Below are positions 7,420 to 13,091 of a stretch of DNA of 13,460 nt, piece by piece. The notes beneath the pieces are model-generated. The model made no database searches. It was not told where the DNA came from and worked only from the letters and a program-made list of their open reading frames with translations. Each line of letters opens with the position of its first letter. The first letter of the stretch is position 1. The position numbers and the translations under genes are program-made. Source of the DNA: Candidatus Thiodiazotropha taylori. Its GTDB lineage: Bacteria; Pseudomonadota; Gammaproteobacteria; Chromatiales; Chromatiaceae. The stretch is taken from NCBI GenBank assembly GCA_019100305.1, contig JAHRHW010000077.1, forward strand, positions 1 to 13,460. Reading direction: 5' to 3'.

Positions 7420-7965
7420 ATGAAAAAAGTGCTGTCACTATCTGCCACCATCACACTCTCTCTGCTGTTGATGATCGGCTGTTCCTCAACCCCAACCACT
7501 GAAGGCGGGGCAGAGGTATCTGAACAATCCACCGGTGCTGGAAGCGAAATGGGTGCAGAAGGCAGTGAAGCGTCCACCTCTGCCGCTTCACAGGGCGAAG
7601 AGTGGTACGGCGATCCACTTGAGAATCCCAACAGCCTGCTGGCTACCCGGGTGATCTATTTCGATTACGACCAGAGTGTGGTGCGTTCCGACTATCTGGA
7701 AGTAATCCAGGCACATGCTGACTATCTTGCCGCTAACCCGCAGGCCGTAGTCCGATTGGAAGGTCATGCCGACGAGCGGGGTACCCGTGAGTACAATCTT
7801 GGTCTGGGTGAAAACCGTGCCAACTCCGTGCGCAGCCTGATGATGGCTCAGGGTGTGGCGGATAACCAGATGGTGGTTGTCAGTTATGGCGAAGAGAGAC
7901 CATCCGCCTTCGATAACACCGATGAGGCGATGGCCCTCAATCGACGTGTTGAACTGGTCTACTGA
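7420..7965 (+). CDS. pal: Peptidoglycan-associated lipoprotein Pal
   Basis: Pal anchors the outer membrane to peptidoglycan and is released by TolB. The 181-residue precursor has a lipoprotein signal peptide ending LLLMIGC, so Cys21 would be acylated; Met at -3 is less usual than Leu. Ser at +2 suits sorting to the outer membrane. A Ser/Glu/Gly/Thr-rich flexible linker covers about 22-60. The OmpA-like domain covers about 77-181: VIYFDYDQSVV, then VRLEGHADERGTREYNLGLG (including D118 and the family's peptidoglycan-binding region), and NRRVELVY at the end. ATG at 7420 is preceded by AGGAGA with good spacing. It lies 26 nt after tolB. Confidence 0.97.
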   Translation: MKKVLSLSATITLSLLLMIGCSSTPTTEGGAEVSEQSTGAGSEMGAEGSEASTSAASQGEEWYGDPLENPNSLLATRVIYFDYDQSVVRSDYLEVIQAHADYLAANPQAVVRLEGHADERGTREYNLGLGENRANSVRSLMMAQGVADNQMVVVSYGEERPSAFDNTDEAMALNRRVELVY

Positions 7966-7979
7966 TTGGAGAGAGGCTC

Positions 7980-8798
7980 ATGAACTCACGCATCAGACTG
8001 GCGATTATCGGCCTGGCGATCGGGTTGGGGACGAGCACGCCGATTCTGGCAGCAGAAAATGGCCCCAATGTGGAGCAGCGTCTGCAGCGGATTGAGCGGA
8101 TGCTGCAAAATCAGAGTCTGGCGGATCTGGTACTGCAACTTCAGCAGTTGCAGAGAGAGGTACAGCAGTTGCGTGGCGATGTGGAACTGCAGAAGCACAC
8201 CATGGATGCCATGAGCCGCCGGCAGCGGGATCTCTATCTGGATATTGATCAGAGATTATCCCGCTTTCAGTCGGGTGGGGCGGTGATACCCCCACCGGTT
8301 TCCCAACCGGCTCCAGCACCTGCGGCAGCACCGATGCCCCAGCAGGGTGCTACCGCACCGGTAACATCGATGGATACGATGGCTAACGCAGTGGTAACTC
8401 CGCCGGATCCTCAACAGGAGGAGATGGTCTATCAGGAGGCCTTCAATCTATTGAAGCAGGGGCGCTATCCGGAGTCGATTACCGCCTTTAGCGCATTTCT
8501 CAAGGATTACTCCGGTGGTACTTATGAGGACAATGCCCAGTACTGGCTGGCGGAAGCGAGTTATGTGAACCGGGATTTCGACACCGCCCTGGCGGAGTTC
8601 ACCAAGGTGCGGGAGAGGTATACCCAGAGCCCAAAGGTTCCGGGTGCCATGTTGAAGATGGGTTACATCCACTACGAAAAAAAACAGTGGGATGAAGCGA
8701 AAAAGATCCTGCGTGAGCTTCAGCTCAACTATCCTGCCACCACCGAGGCCCGCCTCGCGGAGAAGCGGATTCAGCGGATCACCAAAGAGGGACGCTGA
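7980..8798 (+). CDS. cpoB: Cell division coordinator CpoB (YbgF), TPR protein
   Basis: CpoB works in the periplasm, where it binds TolA and PBP1B in E. coli and coordinates peptidoglycan synthesis with outer-membrane constriction. The 272-residue precursor starts MNSRIRLAIIGLAIGLGTST; signal cleavage is likely after A24 or A25 (PILAA before ENG). Residues about 30-97 form the trimerising coiled coil rich in Leu/Gln (LADLVLQLQQLQREVQQLR). A Pro/Ala/Gln-rich linker covers about 100-145, and the C-terminal TPR domain about 148-272 (YQEAFNLLKQGRYPESITAF, AQYWLAEASYVNRDFDTALA, GYIHYEKKQWDEAKKILREL). ATG at 7980 follows GAGAGG. It is the last gene before the 8853-8877 terminator, which marks the probable 3' end of the tol operon. 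Confidence 0.95.
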   Translation: MNSRIRLAIIGLAIGLGTSTPILAAENGPNVEQRLQRIERMLQNQSLADLVLQLQQLQREVQQLRGDVELQKHTMDAMSRRQRDLYLDIDQRLSRFQSGGAVIPPPVSQPAPAPAAAPMPQQGATAPVTSMDTMANAVVTPPDPQQEEMVYQEAFNLLKQGRYPESITAFSAFLKDYSGGTYEDNAQYWLAEASYVNRDFDTALAEFTKVRERYTQSPKVPGAMLKMGYIHYEKKQWDEAKKILRELQLNYPATTEARLAEKRIQRITKEGR

Positions 8799-8852
8799 AG
8801 CACAGCAAAACAGGGTGCTATGTTCATCCTGTGGTGCATTGTTTGATCGATA

Positions 8853-8877
8853 GGGTGCGGTTATCCGCACCCTTTTT
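8853..8877 (+). terminator. Rho-independent terminator after cpoB
   Basis: A perfect 8-bp GC-rich stem (GGGTGCGG with CCGCACCC), a TTAT loop, and a run of five T (8873-8877) follow cpoB by 54 nt. This is a textbook intrinsic terminator for the ybgC-tol-pal-cpoB transcript and implies that queE-queC need their own promoter. A GATAAT hexamer at 8924-8929 is a possible -10 for it, but I see no matching -35. Confidence 0.92.
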
Positions 8878-8958
8878 GCATTTCTCACCATCAGCTGTTA
8901 AATATCTATCCATCCTACCGCTCGATAATCTCTCGAACTCAATTGGCTCTACCTGGAA

Positions 8959-9600
8959 ATGTCACACATACGCATCACTGAGATCTTTATCTCTCTACAG
9001 GGGGAGTCAAACACGGTCGGTTTGCCGACAGTTTTCATCCGCTTGACAGGTTGTCCACTGCGTTGTGTCTACTGTGATACTGAGTATGCTTTCAGCGGCG
9101 GCGAAAAAATGCCGATTGAGTCGATCCTGCAACAGATCTCCGAACTGCGCACCAGGCGGATTTGTGTCACCGGTGGTGAGCCGCTGGCCCAGGCTGCCTG
9201 TAGCGAACTGTTGAGCCAGCTTTGTGATGCAGGATATGAGGTCTCGCTGGAGACCAGTGGTGCGCTGGATATCAGCCGGGTTGACCCAAGAGTGGAGCGG
9301 GTCATCGATCTTAAGACACCGGGTTCCGGTGAGGTGGAAAAAAACCGCCTCGCCAATCTGGGGTGTTTGAGAGCGAGTGATCAGCTCAAGTTTGTCATCA
9401 GTGACAGGGCTGACTATGAGTGGAGCAGGGCGATGCTGAAGGATCACAATCTGGAAAGCGCTTGTGAAATCCTCTTCTCTCCCGTACATGGCAAACAGAG
9501 TCCAACTCAACTGGCCGAGTGGATTCTGCAGGACCGCTTGGATGTCAGGTTTCAAGTGCAACTCCACAAACTGTTATGGGATGATCAGCCAGGGCGATGA
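8959..9600 (+). CDS. queE: 7-carboxy-7-deazaguanine (CDG) synthase QueE
   Basis: QueE is a radical SAM enzyme that converts 6-carboxytetrahydropterin to 7-carboxy-7-deazaguanine, the ring-contraction step toward preQ0 and queuosine in tRNA. The 213-residue protein has the compact QueE form. The iron-sulfur ligands are C32, C36 and C39 in TGCPLRCVYCDTEYAF (CX3CX2C). Substrate and SAM-binding segments include SLQGES (12-17), CVTGGEPLAQ, SLETSGALD and VIDLKTPGSGE. The ending FQVQLHKLLWDDQPGR matches the family's LHK-W-D/E-GR finish. The start is ATG 8959 with only a weak ribosome site (TGGA). The last 4 bp overlap the queC start (ATGA), so the two are co-translated. Confidence 0.95.
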   Translation: MSHIRITEIFISLQGESNTVGLPTVFIRLTGCPLRCVYCDTEYAFSGGEKMPIESILQQISELRTRRICVTGGEPLAQAACSELLSQLCDAGYEVSLETSGALDISRVDPRVERVIDLKTPGSGEVEKNRLANLGCLRASDQLKFVISDRADYEWSRAMLKDHNLESACEILFSPVHGKQSPTQLAEWILQDRLDVRFQVQLHKLLWDDQPGR

Positions 9601-10274
9601 ATAAGAAAGCCGTAGTATTGCTCTCAGGCGGCCTCGACTCCGCCACGGTATTGGCAATTGCCAGAAGTCAGGGATATGCATGCTATGCATTGAGCATGTC
9701 CTATGGTCAACGCCATGCCGCTGAACTGAATGCCGCTGCCAAACTTGCAAGGTCACTCGGTGCGGTCGATCACAAGGTGATGTCTATCGGGCTTGATTCG
9801 ATCGGTGGTTCGGCGCTGACCGATACCTCGATCGAGGTTCCGGAGCAACTCGCTGATGGCATCCCGGTGACCTATGTACCGGCAAGAAATACTGTCTTTC
9901 TCTCACTGGCCCTGGGTTGGGCAGAGGTCCTTGAAGCCCAGGAGATCTTCATCGGCGTGAATGCGGTGGACTATTCCGGTTACCCCGACTGCCGCCCTGA
10001 GTTTATTCGTGCCTTTGAACAATTGGCCAACCTGGCAACCAAGGCGGGAGTGGAAGGTAAGGATTTTCATATCCACACACCTTTGATCGATCTGACCAAA
10101 GGGGAGATCATTCAGCAGGGGATCAAGCTGGGGCTCGACTACAGTCTGACCGTATCCTGCTACCAGGCGAATGAGCGGGGAGAGGCCTGCGGCAGTTGCG
10201 ACTCCTGCCGCTTGAGAGCGCGGGGGTTTGAGGAAGCCGGGGTTGCCGATCCTACCCGATACCGCAAAGTTTGA
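9597..10274 (+). CDS. queC: 7-cyano-7-deazaguanine (preQ0) synthase QueC
   Basis: QueC uses ATP and ammonia to turn CDG into preQ0, the product following QueE. The 225-residue protein has the PP-loop ATP-pyrophosphatase motif SGGLDS at 10-15 and the downstream SMSYGQRH segment. Further family blocks are YVPARNTVFLSLALGWAE, GVNAVDYSGYPDCRPEFI and TPLIDLTKGEII. The zinc site is C188, C198, C201 and C204 in SCYQANERGEACGSCDSCRL. It is the end of the conserved synteny block. No clear terminator directly follows; a 10-bp inverted repeat at 10335-10399 followed by T-rich sequence could serve. Confidence 0.97.
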   Translation: MNKKAVVLLSGGLDSATVLAIARSQGYACYALSMSYGQRHAAELNAAAKLARSLGAVDHKVMSIGLDSIGGSALTDTSIEVPEQLADGIPVTYVPARNTVFLSLALGWAEVLEAQEIFIGVNAVDYSGYPDCRPEFIRAFEQLANLATKAGVEGKDFHIHTPLIDLTKGEIIQQGIKLGLDYSLTVSCYQANERGEACGSCDSCRLRARGFEEAGVADPTRYRKV

Positions 10275-10334
10275 GTTGTGGGTTCAATCAGTCTGCGAAT
10301 TAACGCAAATGATGTGACGTCGATCTATTCATCC

Positions 10335-10399
10335 TCAATCGGCAGGAAGCAGGATTCCAACGGATGAAATTGAATCAGCAATGCAGGATTGCCGATTGA
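10335..10399. repeat. Perfect 10-bp inverted repeat with overlapping alternative stems and direct repeats
   Basis: TCAATCGGCA at 10335-10344 is exactly complementary to TGCCGATTGA at 10390-10399. Immediately 5' of the first arm, TTCATCC at 10328-10334 is complementary to GGATGAA at 10362-10368. The two pairings cross, so they are mutually exclusive or form a pseudoknot. Two direct repeats are interleaved: GCAGGATT at 10349-10356 and 10383-10390, and ATTGAAT at 10369-10375 and 10395-10401. T-rich sequence follows. It could be a queC terminator, a structured leader, or remnants of a small element. Confidence 0.55.
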
Positions 10400-10473
10400 A
10401 TAATTCGTGTTTAGTTATTTCTTTCTTGATAAAGCGGTCACAAGAGATGTGAGTTGTCGATCAAGGTCGCGGG

Positions 10474-10493
10474 CACTAGGGTAATCACTAGTG
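10474..10493. repeat. Short inverted repeat CACTAG/CTAGTG upstream of the promoter candidate
   Basis: CACTAG (10474-10479) and CTAGTG (10488-10493) form a perfect 6-bp palindrome around an 8-nt spacer. It lies immediately upstream of the candidate -35 at 10494, so an operator role is possible, but a match this short could be chance. Confidence 0.35.
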
Positions 10494-10521
10494 TTAATTG
10501 GTGATCTGCAGTTGCTATATT
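10494..10521 (+). promoter_or_regulatory. Candidate sigma70-type promoter for the 10604 gene
   Basis: TTAATT (10494-10499, weak -35) and TATATT (10516-10521, good -10) are separated by 16 bp. Transcription would start near 10528, giving an untranslated leader of roughly 75 nt that contains the hairpin at 10534-10555 and the strong ribosome site. The -35 is poor, so an activator or another sigma factor may be involved. Confidence 0.35.
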
Positions 10522-10533
10522 GAGCGCACATAA

Positions 10534-10555
10534 CAGTTGAGACTTTAAACAACTG
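10534..10555 (+). repeat. Hairpin CAGTTG/CAACTG in the presumed leader
   Basis: CAGTTG (10534-10539) pairs with CAACTG (10550-10555) around a 10-nt AT-rich loop. It lies between the candidate -10 and the ribosome site of the 10604 gene and has no T tract. It could affect the stability or translation of the leader; low certainty. Confidence 0.35.
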
Positions 10556-10603
10556 ACCAAGATAACAGTGCCTTGTGAATGACAGTAAAGGGAGTTATTG
10601 GCT

Positions 10604-11713
10604 ATGACCGATTCAGCAGGTGGCATAGGTGGTGGTGATTCAGCTGGTTCCATGGGGGGCGGATCGGATATCGGCGGATCGGATTCCGGCTCATCAATGG
10701 GCGGAGACCTGTCAGGCGGTGCCTCCCTATCCGACGCCATGACGACCGGTGAACGGCTTGCCGGCAGCCCGACCACGGAAGATGGCCTGAAGGGTTCGCA
10801 GACCGCGCTGGGTTCGGCTCTCGGTTCACCGACAACCGCAGGAGCGCTTGCCGAACAGCAGGCAGCAACAACTCTAGCCAAGCCGGAAGAGGTAGACCAC
10901 AGCAAAATCGATACGGCTGCAACTATTGCTGGTACGGTGACTACTGTCAGCACTTCCGCAGTTACTGCAGTTGCCACTGGCGTACAACAAAATGCGATCC
11001 AGGGACCTGTGGAGCATGCTATCGACCGCTTGGAGGCGAGCAAAGATCCCGCACAATTGGCGAAAGCCGAGGCACTGCGCGAAGCGAACAGGCCCGGTGG
11101 TTTGAAAGGGGCGCTTCACCCGGATGCAGTTGAGTACGATGTGGGTAAAACCCTGGCCGCCAGAAACCAGGTACTCAGTGACCAATCAGTCATCGGTAGC
11201 AAGCTGGCTAACGATCTCAATAAAGCGTCAAAGAGCATCGATATGGCAGAGTCGGTTGCTAAAAAGGCCGGTATTGTTGGTACAGTTGCCGGGCCTGTCA
11301 TAGGTTCCCTATCGGAAGTGGCTAAGCTGGATGAGAATGCCACGACTGCAGAGCAGATAACTGCAGGCATAGTTGGCGCCGTGAAAACCTTAGACAATGC
11401 AGTCGTTGGTGGTGTGGTTGGTACAGTCGCAGGTGGCTTGACTTCATATACCGGTCCTGGAGCTGTTGCCACTGGATTAGCTGCTGGTTTTGTGGCAGAT
11501 GAAATGTATCAAAAGGCGGGCGCTGATAAGCAGTTTGATGACTATGTCGATAACTCTGTCGCTCCTGTTGTGCAATCCGGGGTCGAGGTAGGTCTCGATA
11601 TCGTCGATTCAACAGTCGAATTCAGCTCACAACTGGTAAACGATATCCAACAAACAGCAAGTGGATATTATAATGATCTGTTTGGTGAAAATGATGGAAG
11701 CGTACGGCCTTAA
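10604..11713 (+). CDS. Unrecognised Gly/Ser/Ala-rich protein with glycine-zipper hydrophobic hairpin; candidate effector
   Basis: I do not recognise a family. The 369-residue protein starts at ATG 10604, preferred over TTG 10598 because AAAGGGAG ends 9 nt before the ATG but only 3 nt before the TTG. There is no N-terminal signal peptide. Residues 3-40 are a Gly/Ser/Asp low-complexity region with imperfect DSAG/SMGG/GGSD units. Residues about 41-95 are Thr/Ala/Gly-rich with two SPTT units. Residues 104-127 form a Thr/Ala/Val stretch. Residues 130-220 look helical and charged (DRLEASKDPAQLAKAEALRE). Residues 222-238 (AGIVGTVAGPVIGSLSE) and 255-299 are hydrophobic with GxxxG spacing, the latter as a hairpin-like pair, AVVGGVVGTVAGGL and AVATGLAAGFVA, around SYTGPG. 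The C-terminal 70 residues are acidic and soluble-looking. This resembles proteins that insert into or cross membranes. The small membrane protein downstream suggests a paired function, for example a pore-forming effector and its immunity protein, but this is inference only. Confidence 0.8.
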   Translation: MTDSAGGIGGGDSAGSMGGGSDIGGSDSGSSMGGDLSGGASLSDAMTTGERLAGSPTTEDGLKGSQTALGSALGSPTTAGALAEQQAATTLAKPEEVDHSKIDTAATIAGTVTTVSTSAVTAVATGVQQNAIQGPVEHAIDRLEASKDPAQLAKAEALREANRPGGLKGALHPDAVEYDVGKTLAARNQVLSDQSVIGSKLANDLNKASKSIDMAESVAKKAGIVGTVAGPVIGSLSEVAKLDENATTAEQITAGIVGAVKTLDNAVVGGVVGTVAGGLTSYTGPGAVATGLAAGFVADEMYQKAGADKQFDDYVDNSVAPVVQSGVEVGLDIVDSTVEFSSQLVNDIQQTASGYYNDLFGENDGSVRP

Positions 11714-11767
11714 AATGCAGCAGTTGATTAAGATTAGCCTGTGTGCAAATGTGATTGGAATTTTTGT

Positions 11768-12178
11768 ATGAGTCACATCGTTAGAGAGTATTTTGAACGC
11801 TTCCGTAAATACCACTATTTAGGGTATCTCAGGCACTACTATAATGCGGCAAGAGATCCCCATCCATTTCGTTTCCTTGCTTTTCTACTGTTTGGATCCT
11901 TGGTCATTTTCAGCCTGGCAATTTATAGTACCCTGGCCATCGTGAATAATACGTTTGAGGGTAATCCGATCTATTTTTATGGTCTGACTGCATTCATGTA
12001 TCTGATAGGGTTTGCAGTTGTTCCGACCATCCTGCTCTGGATACAGGGTTATCGACACCGGGAGAAGATACTATCGTCGGAGATTCCGGACAATCTGCCT
12101 CAGAATTCGGGTAGTGAGATTTGGTACATACTACTTTTTCTATCTATCTATCAGATTGTAAGAATAATCATCGAGTGA
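11768..12178 (+). CDS. Small three-helix inner-membrane protein; candidate partner or immunity protein
   Basis: No family is recognised. From ATG 11768 the protein has 136 residues; an in-frame GTG at 11741 would add nine residues (MCKCDWNFC) but has no better ribosome site. The N-terminal 34 residues are basic and aromatic (REYFERFRKYHYLGYLRHYY). Predicted membrane helices are about 35-58 (FRFLAFLLFGSLVIFSLAIY), 68-92 (around YGLTAFMYLIGFAVVPTILL) and 118-134 (IWYILLFLSIYQIVRIII). Between helices 2 and 3 lies a polar loop, QGYRHREKILSSEIPDNLPQ. By the positive-inside rule the N-terminus and the 92-117 loop are cytoplasmic. The gene starts 54 nt after the Gly/Ala-rich gene and is visibly AT-richer than the tol genes. 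A partial second copy of its 3' half follows. E1-type colicin immunity proteins also have three helices, which makes an immunity role conceivable but unproven. Confidence 0.75.
   Translation: MSHIVREYFERFRKYHYLGYLRHYYNAARDPHPFRFLAFLLFGSLVIFSLAIYSTLAIVNNTFEGNPIYFYGLTAFMYLIGFAVVPTILLWIQGYRHREKILSSEIPDNLPQNSGSEIWYILLFLSIYQIVRIIIE
12002..12178 (+). repeat. Direct repeat, copy 1 (3' half of the small membrane protein gene)
   Basis: This segment encodes residues 79-136 of the small membrane protein. It recurs 238 bp downstream at 12240-12419 with high similarity, closest between the CTCTGGATACAGGG blocks and the GGT codon of PQNSG. Similarity fades upstream of about 12000 and in the last ten codons. 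Confidence 0.9.
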
Positions 12179-12203
12179 TCGTTGTCGGTGATAGGGAGTT
12201 TAA

Positions 12204-12419
12204 GAATGCGTCCAGTATCACTACAGTTCCATTAATAATCTCATCGGGCTTGCTGTAGTTCCAATAATCGTGCTCTGGATACAGGGCTATCGACACCGGG
12301 AGAAGATACTATCCTCGGAGATCCCGGACAATCTGCCGCAAAACTCAGGTAAAGAAGTCTGGTACGTTTTGCTGCTTCTGTCTCTCTGTCAGACAATCAA
12401 TAAAATATTTGAGTGTTAG
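12204..12419 (+). pseudogene. Truncated tandem copy of the small membrane protein gene
   Basis: The frame from 12204 to the TAG at 12417-12419 has an in-frame stop just upstream (12201-12203) and no ATG/GTG/TTG start. From 12240 it reads LIGLAVVPIIVLWIQGYRHR, then EKILSSEIPDNLPQNSG, KEVWYVLLLLSLCQ and TINKIFEC. This matches residues 79-136 of the neighbour. A run of 26 residues (LWIQG to PQNSG) is identical although 7 codons differ, all at synonymous third positions. The first helix, the N-terminus and most of the second helix are missing. A good ribosome site, AGGGAG (12193-12198), lies 7 nt before an ATG at 12206, but that frame ends after nine codons (TAA 12233-12235). This fits an internal deletion that left the start out of frame with the C-terminal half. 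It is probably non-functional, though translation from a rare start such as ATT 12231 cannot be excluded. Confidence 0.85.
12240..12419 (+). repeat. Direct repeat, copy 2 (in the truncated gene)
   Basis: This is the second copy of the segment at 12002-12178. It is collinear without visible indels, and its differences fall mostly at third codon positions. It ends one residue later than copy 1 (FEC stop against IIE stop). Confidence 0.9.
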
Positions 12420-12527
12420 TCTACAGAAGATAAGAGTCTCACTTTATACCAGGGCCAATTGGATTAGTGTTAACAAGCCCTAAGCTAGGTTGACAGCATC
12501 AGTCTGAGGCAGTGGCTTGGAATAAAC

Positions 12528-13091
12528 ATGGTAAATCCCATTGAGATCTCCACTCAGCGTCTTTTGCTCAGGCAGTGGTGTAGCAGCGACCTGGAACCCT
12601 TTGCCCAGCTCAATGCCGATCCTGAAGTCATGCGCTATTTTCCAGATACTTTAAGTCGTGAGCAGAGCGATGAGTTAGCCCAACGCTGCCAACAACTGAT
12701 TCAACAGCGAGGCTGGGGGTTCTGGGCGGTGGAGCACAGGAGTAGCAGCACATTCATCGGTTTTCTCGGCCTTCATTTGCCCAGTGCCGATCTGCCATTC
12801 TCCCCCTGTGTCGAAATCGGTTGGCGACTGGCCCAATCCCACTGGGGAAGAGGCTATGCCACAGAGGGGGGCAGGGCTGCACTGCAGGTGGCTTTCGATC
12901 AATTGAAGTTAGAGGAAGTGGTCTCTTTTACCGCTGTGGGAAATCGTCGATCGCGACGGGTCATGGAGCGGTTGGGGATGGGGGATAGCACCGAGAATTT
13001 TGAACATCCGGCGATACCCCCCGGGCATCATTTACGAAAACATTGCCTCTACCGCATTACCAATGCGGCCTGGCGGGTCGCTCAGATATAG
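12528..13091 (+). CDS. GNAT family N-acetyltransferase (RimJ/RimL-like)
   Basis: This 187-residue protein has the Gcn5-related fold that transfers an acetyl group from acetyl-CoA to an amine, in this subgroup often a protein N-terminus or a small molecule; the substrate cannot be read. The start matches the RimJ/RimL pattern: ISTQRLLLRQWCSSDLEPFA followed by NADPEVMRYFP. The acetyl-CoA-binding region is EIGWRLAQSHWGRGYATEGG (about 96-115), where GRGYAT is the pyrophosphate-binding loop, and the conserved tail is VVSFTAVGNRRSRRVMERLG (about 133-152). ATG at 12528 is preceded by TTGGAA. The frame ends with a tail-to-tail 10-bp overlap with the gene on the other strand. It shows no tie to the upstream cassette except position. 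Confidence 0.9.
   Translation: MVNPIEISTQRLLLRQWCSSDLEPFAQLNADPEVMRYFPDTLSREQSDELAQRCQQLIQQRGWGFWAVEHRSSSTFIGFLGLHLPSADLPFSPCVEIGWRLAQSHWGRGYATEGGRAALQVAFDQLKLEEVVSFTAVGNRRSRRVMERLGMGDSTENFEHPAIPPGHHLRKHCLYRITNAAWRVAQI

Larger units (their letters stand above)
10275..10603. other. Gene-free, repeat-rich stretch between queC and the Gly/Ala-rich gene
   Basis: This stretch contains no convincing coding frame and no tRNA. It holds several short inverted and direct repeats, a candidate promoter (10494-10521), and a clear ribosome-binding site, AAAGGGAG at 10587-10594, for the next gene. It looks more AT-rich than the housekeeping genes before it. In Pseudomonas a tRNA-Lys gene lies at this syntenic position; here none can be read. 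Confidence 0.7.

Noticed and set aside
10524..10565. Sequence around CAGTTGAGACTTTAAACAACTG that recalls a tRNA-Lys anticodon arm, at the place where Pseudomonas has tRNA-Lys
   Set aside because: The loop has 10 nt instead of 7, no D-arm or T-arm (GGTTCGAATCC-like) sequence is present, and there is no acceptor stem. At most a coincidence.
10438..11043. A 201-codon minus-strand open frame over the start of the Gly/Ala-rich gene
   Set aside because: The product is a Pro/Ser/Ala low-complexity shadow of the Gly/Ser/Asp codons. The plus frame has a strong ribosome site and a longer, better-structured product.
10604..11713. Calling this gene a colicin or an RTX toxin
   Set aside because: No colicin domain sequence and no GGxGxDxxx repeats are seen. 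The resemblance is limited to a hydrophobic hairpin and a neighbouring membrane protein.
12451..12481. AGGGC/GCCCT inverted repeat after the truncated copy as a terminator
   Set aside because: The stem is only 5 bp with a 21-nt loop, and no T run follows.
12490..12495. Perfect -35 hexamer TTGACA upstream of the acetyltransferase gene
   Set aside because: At 16-18 bp spacing there is no acceptable -10 (TGGCTT or similar), so no promoter is called.
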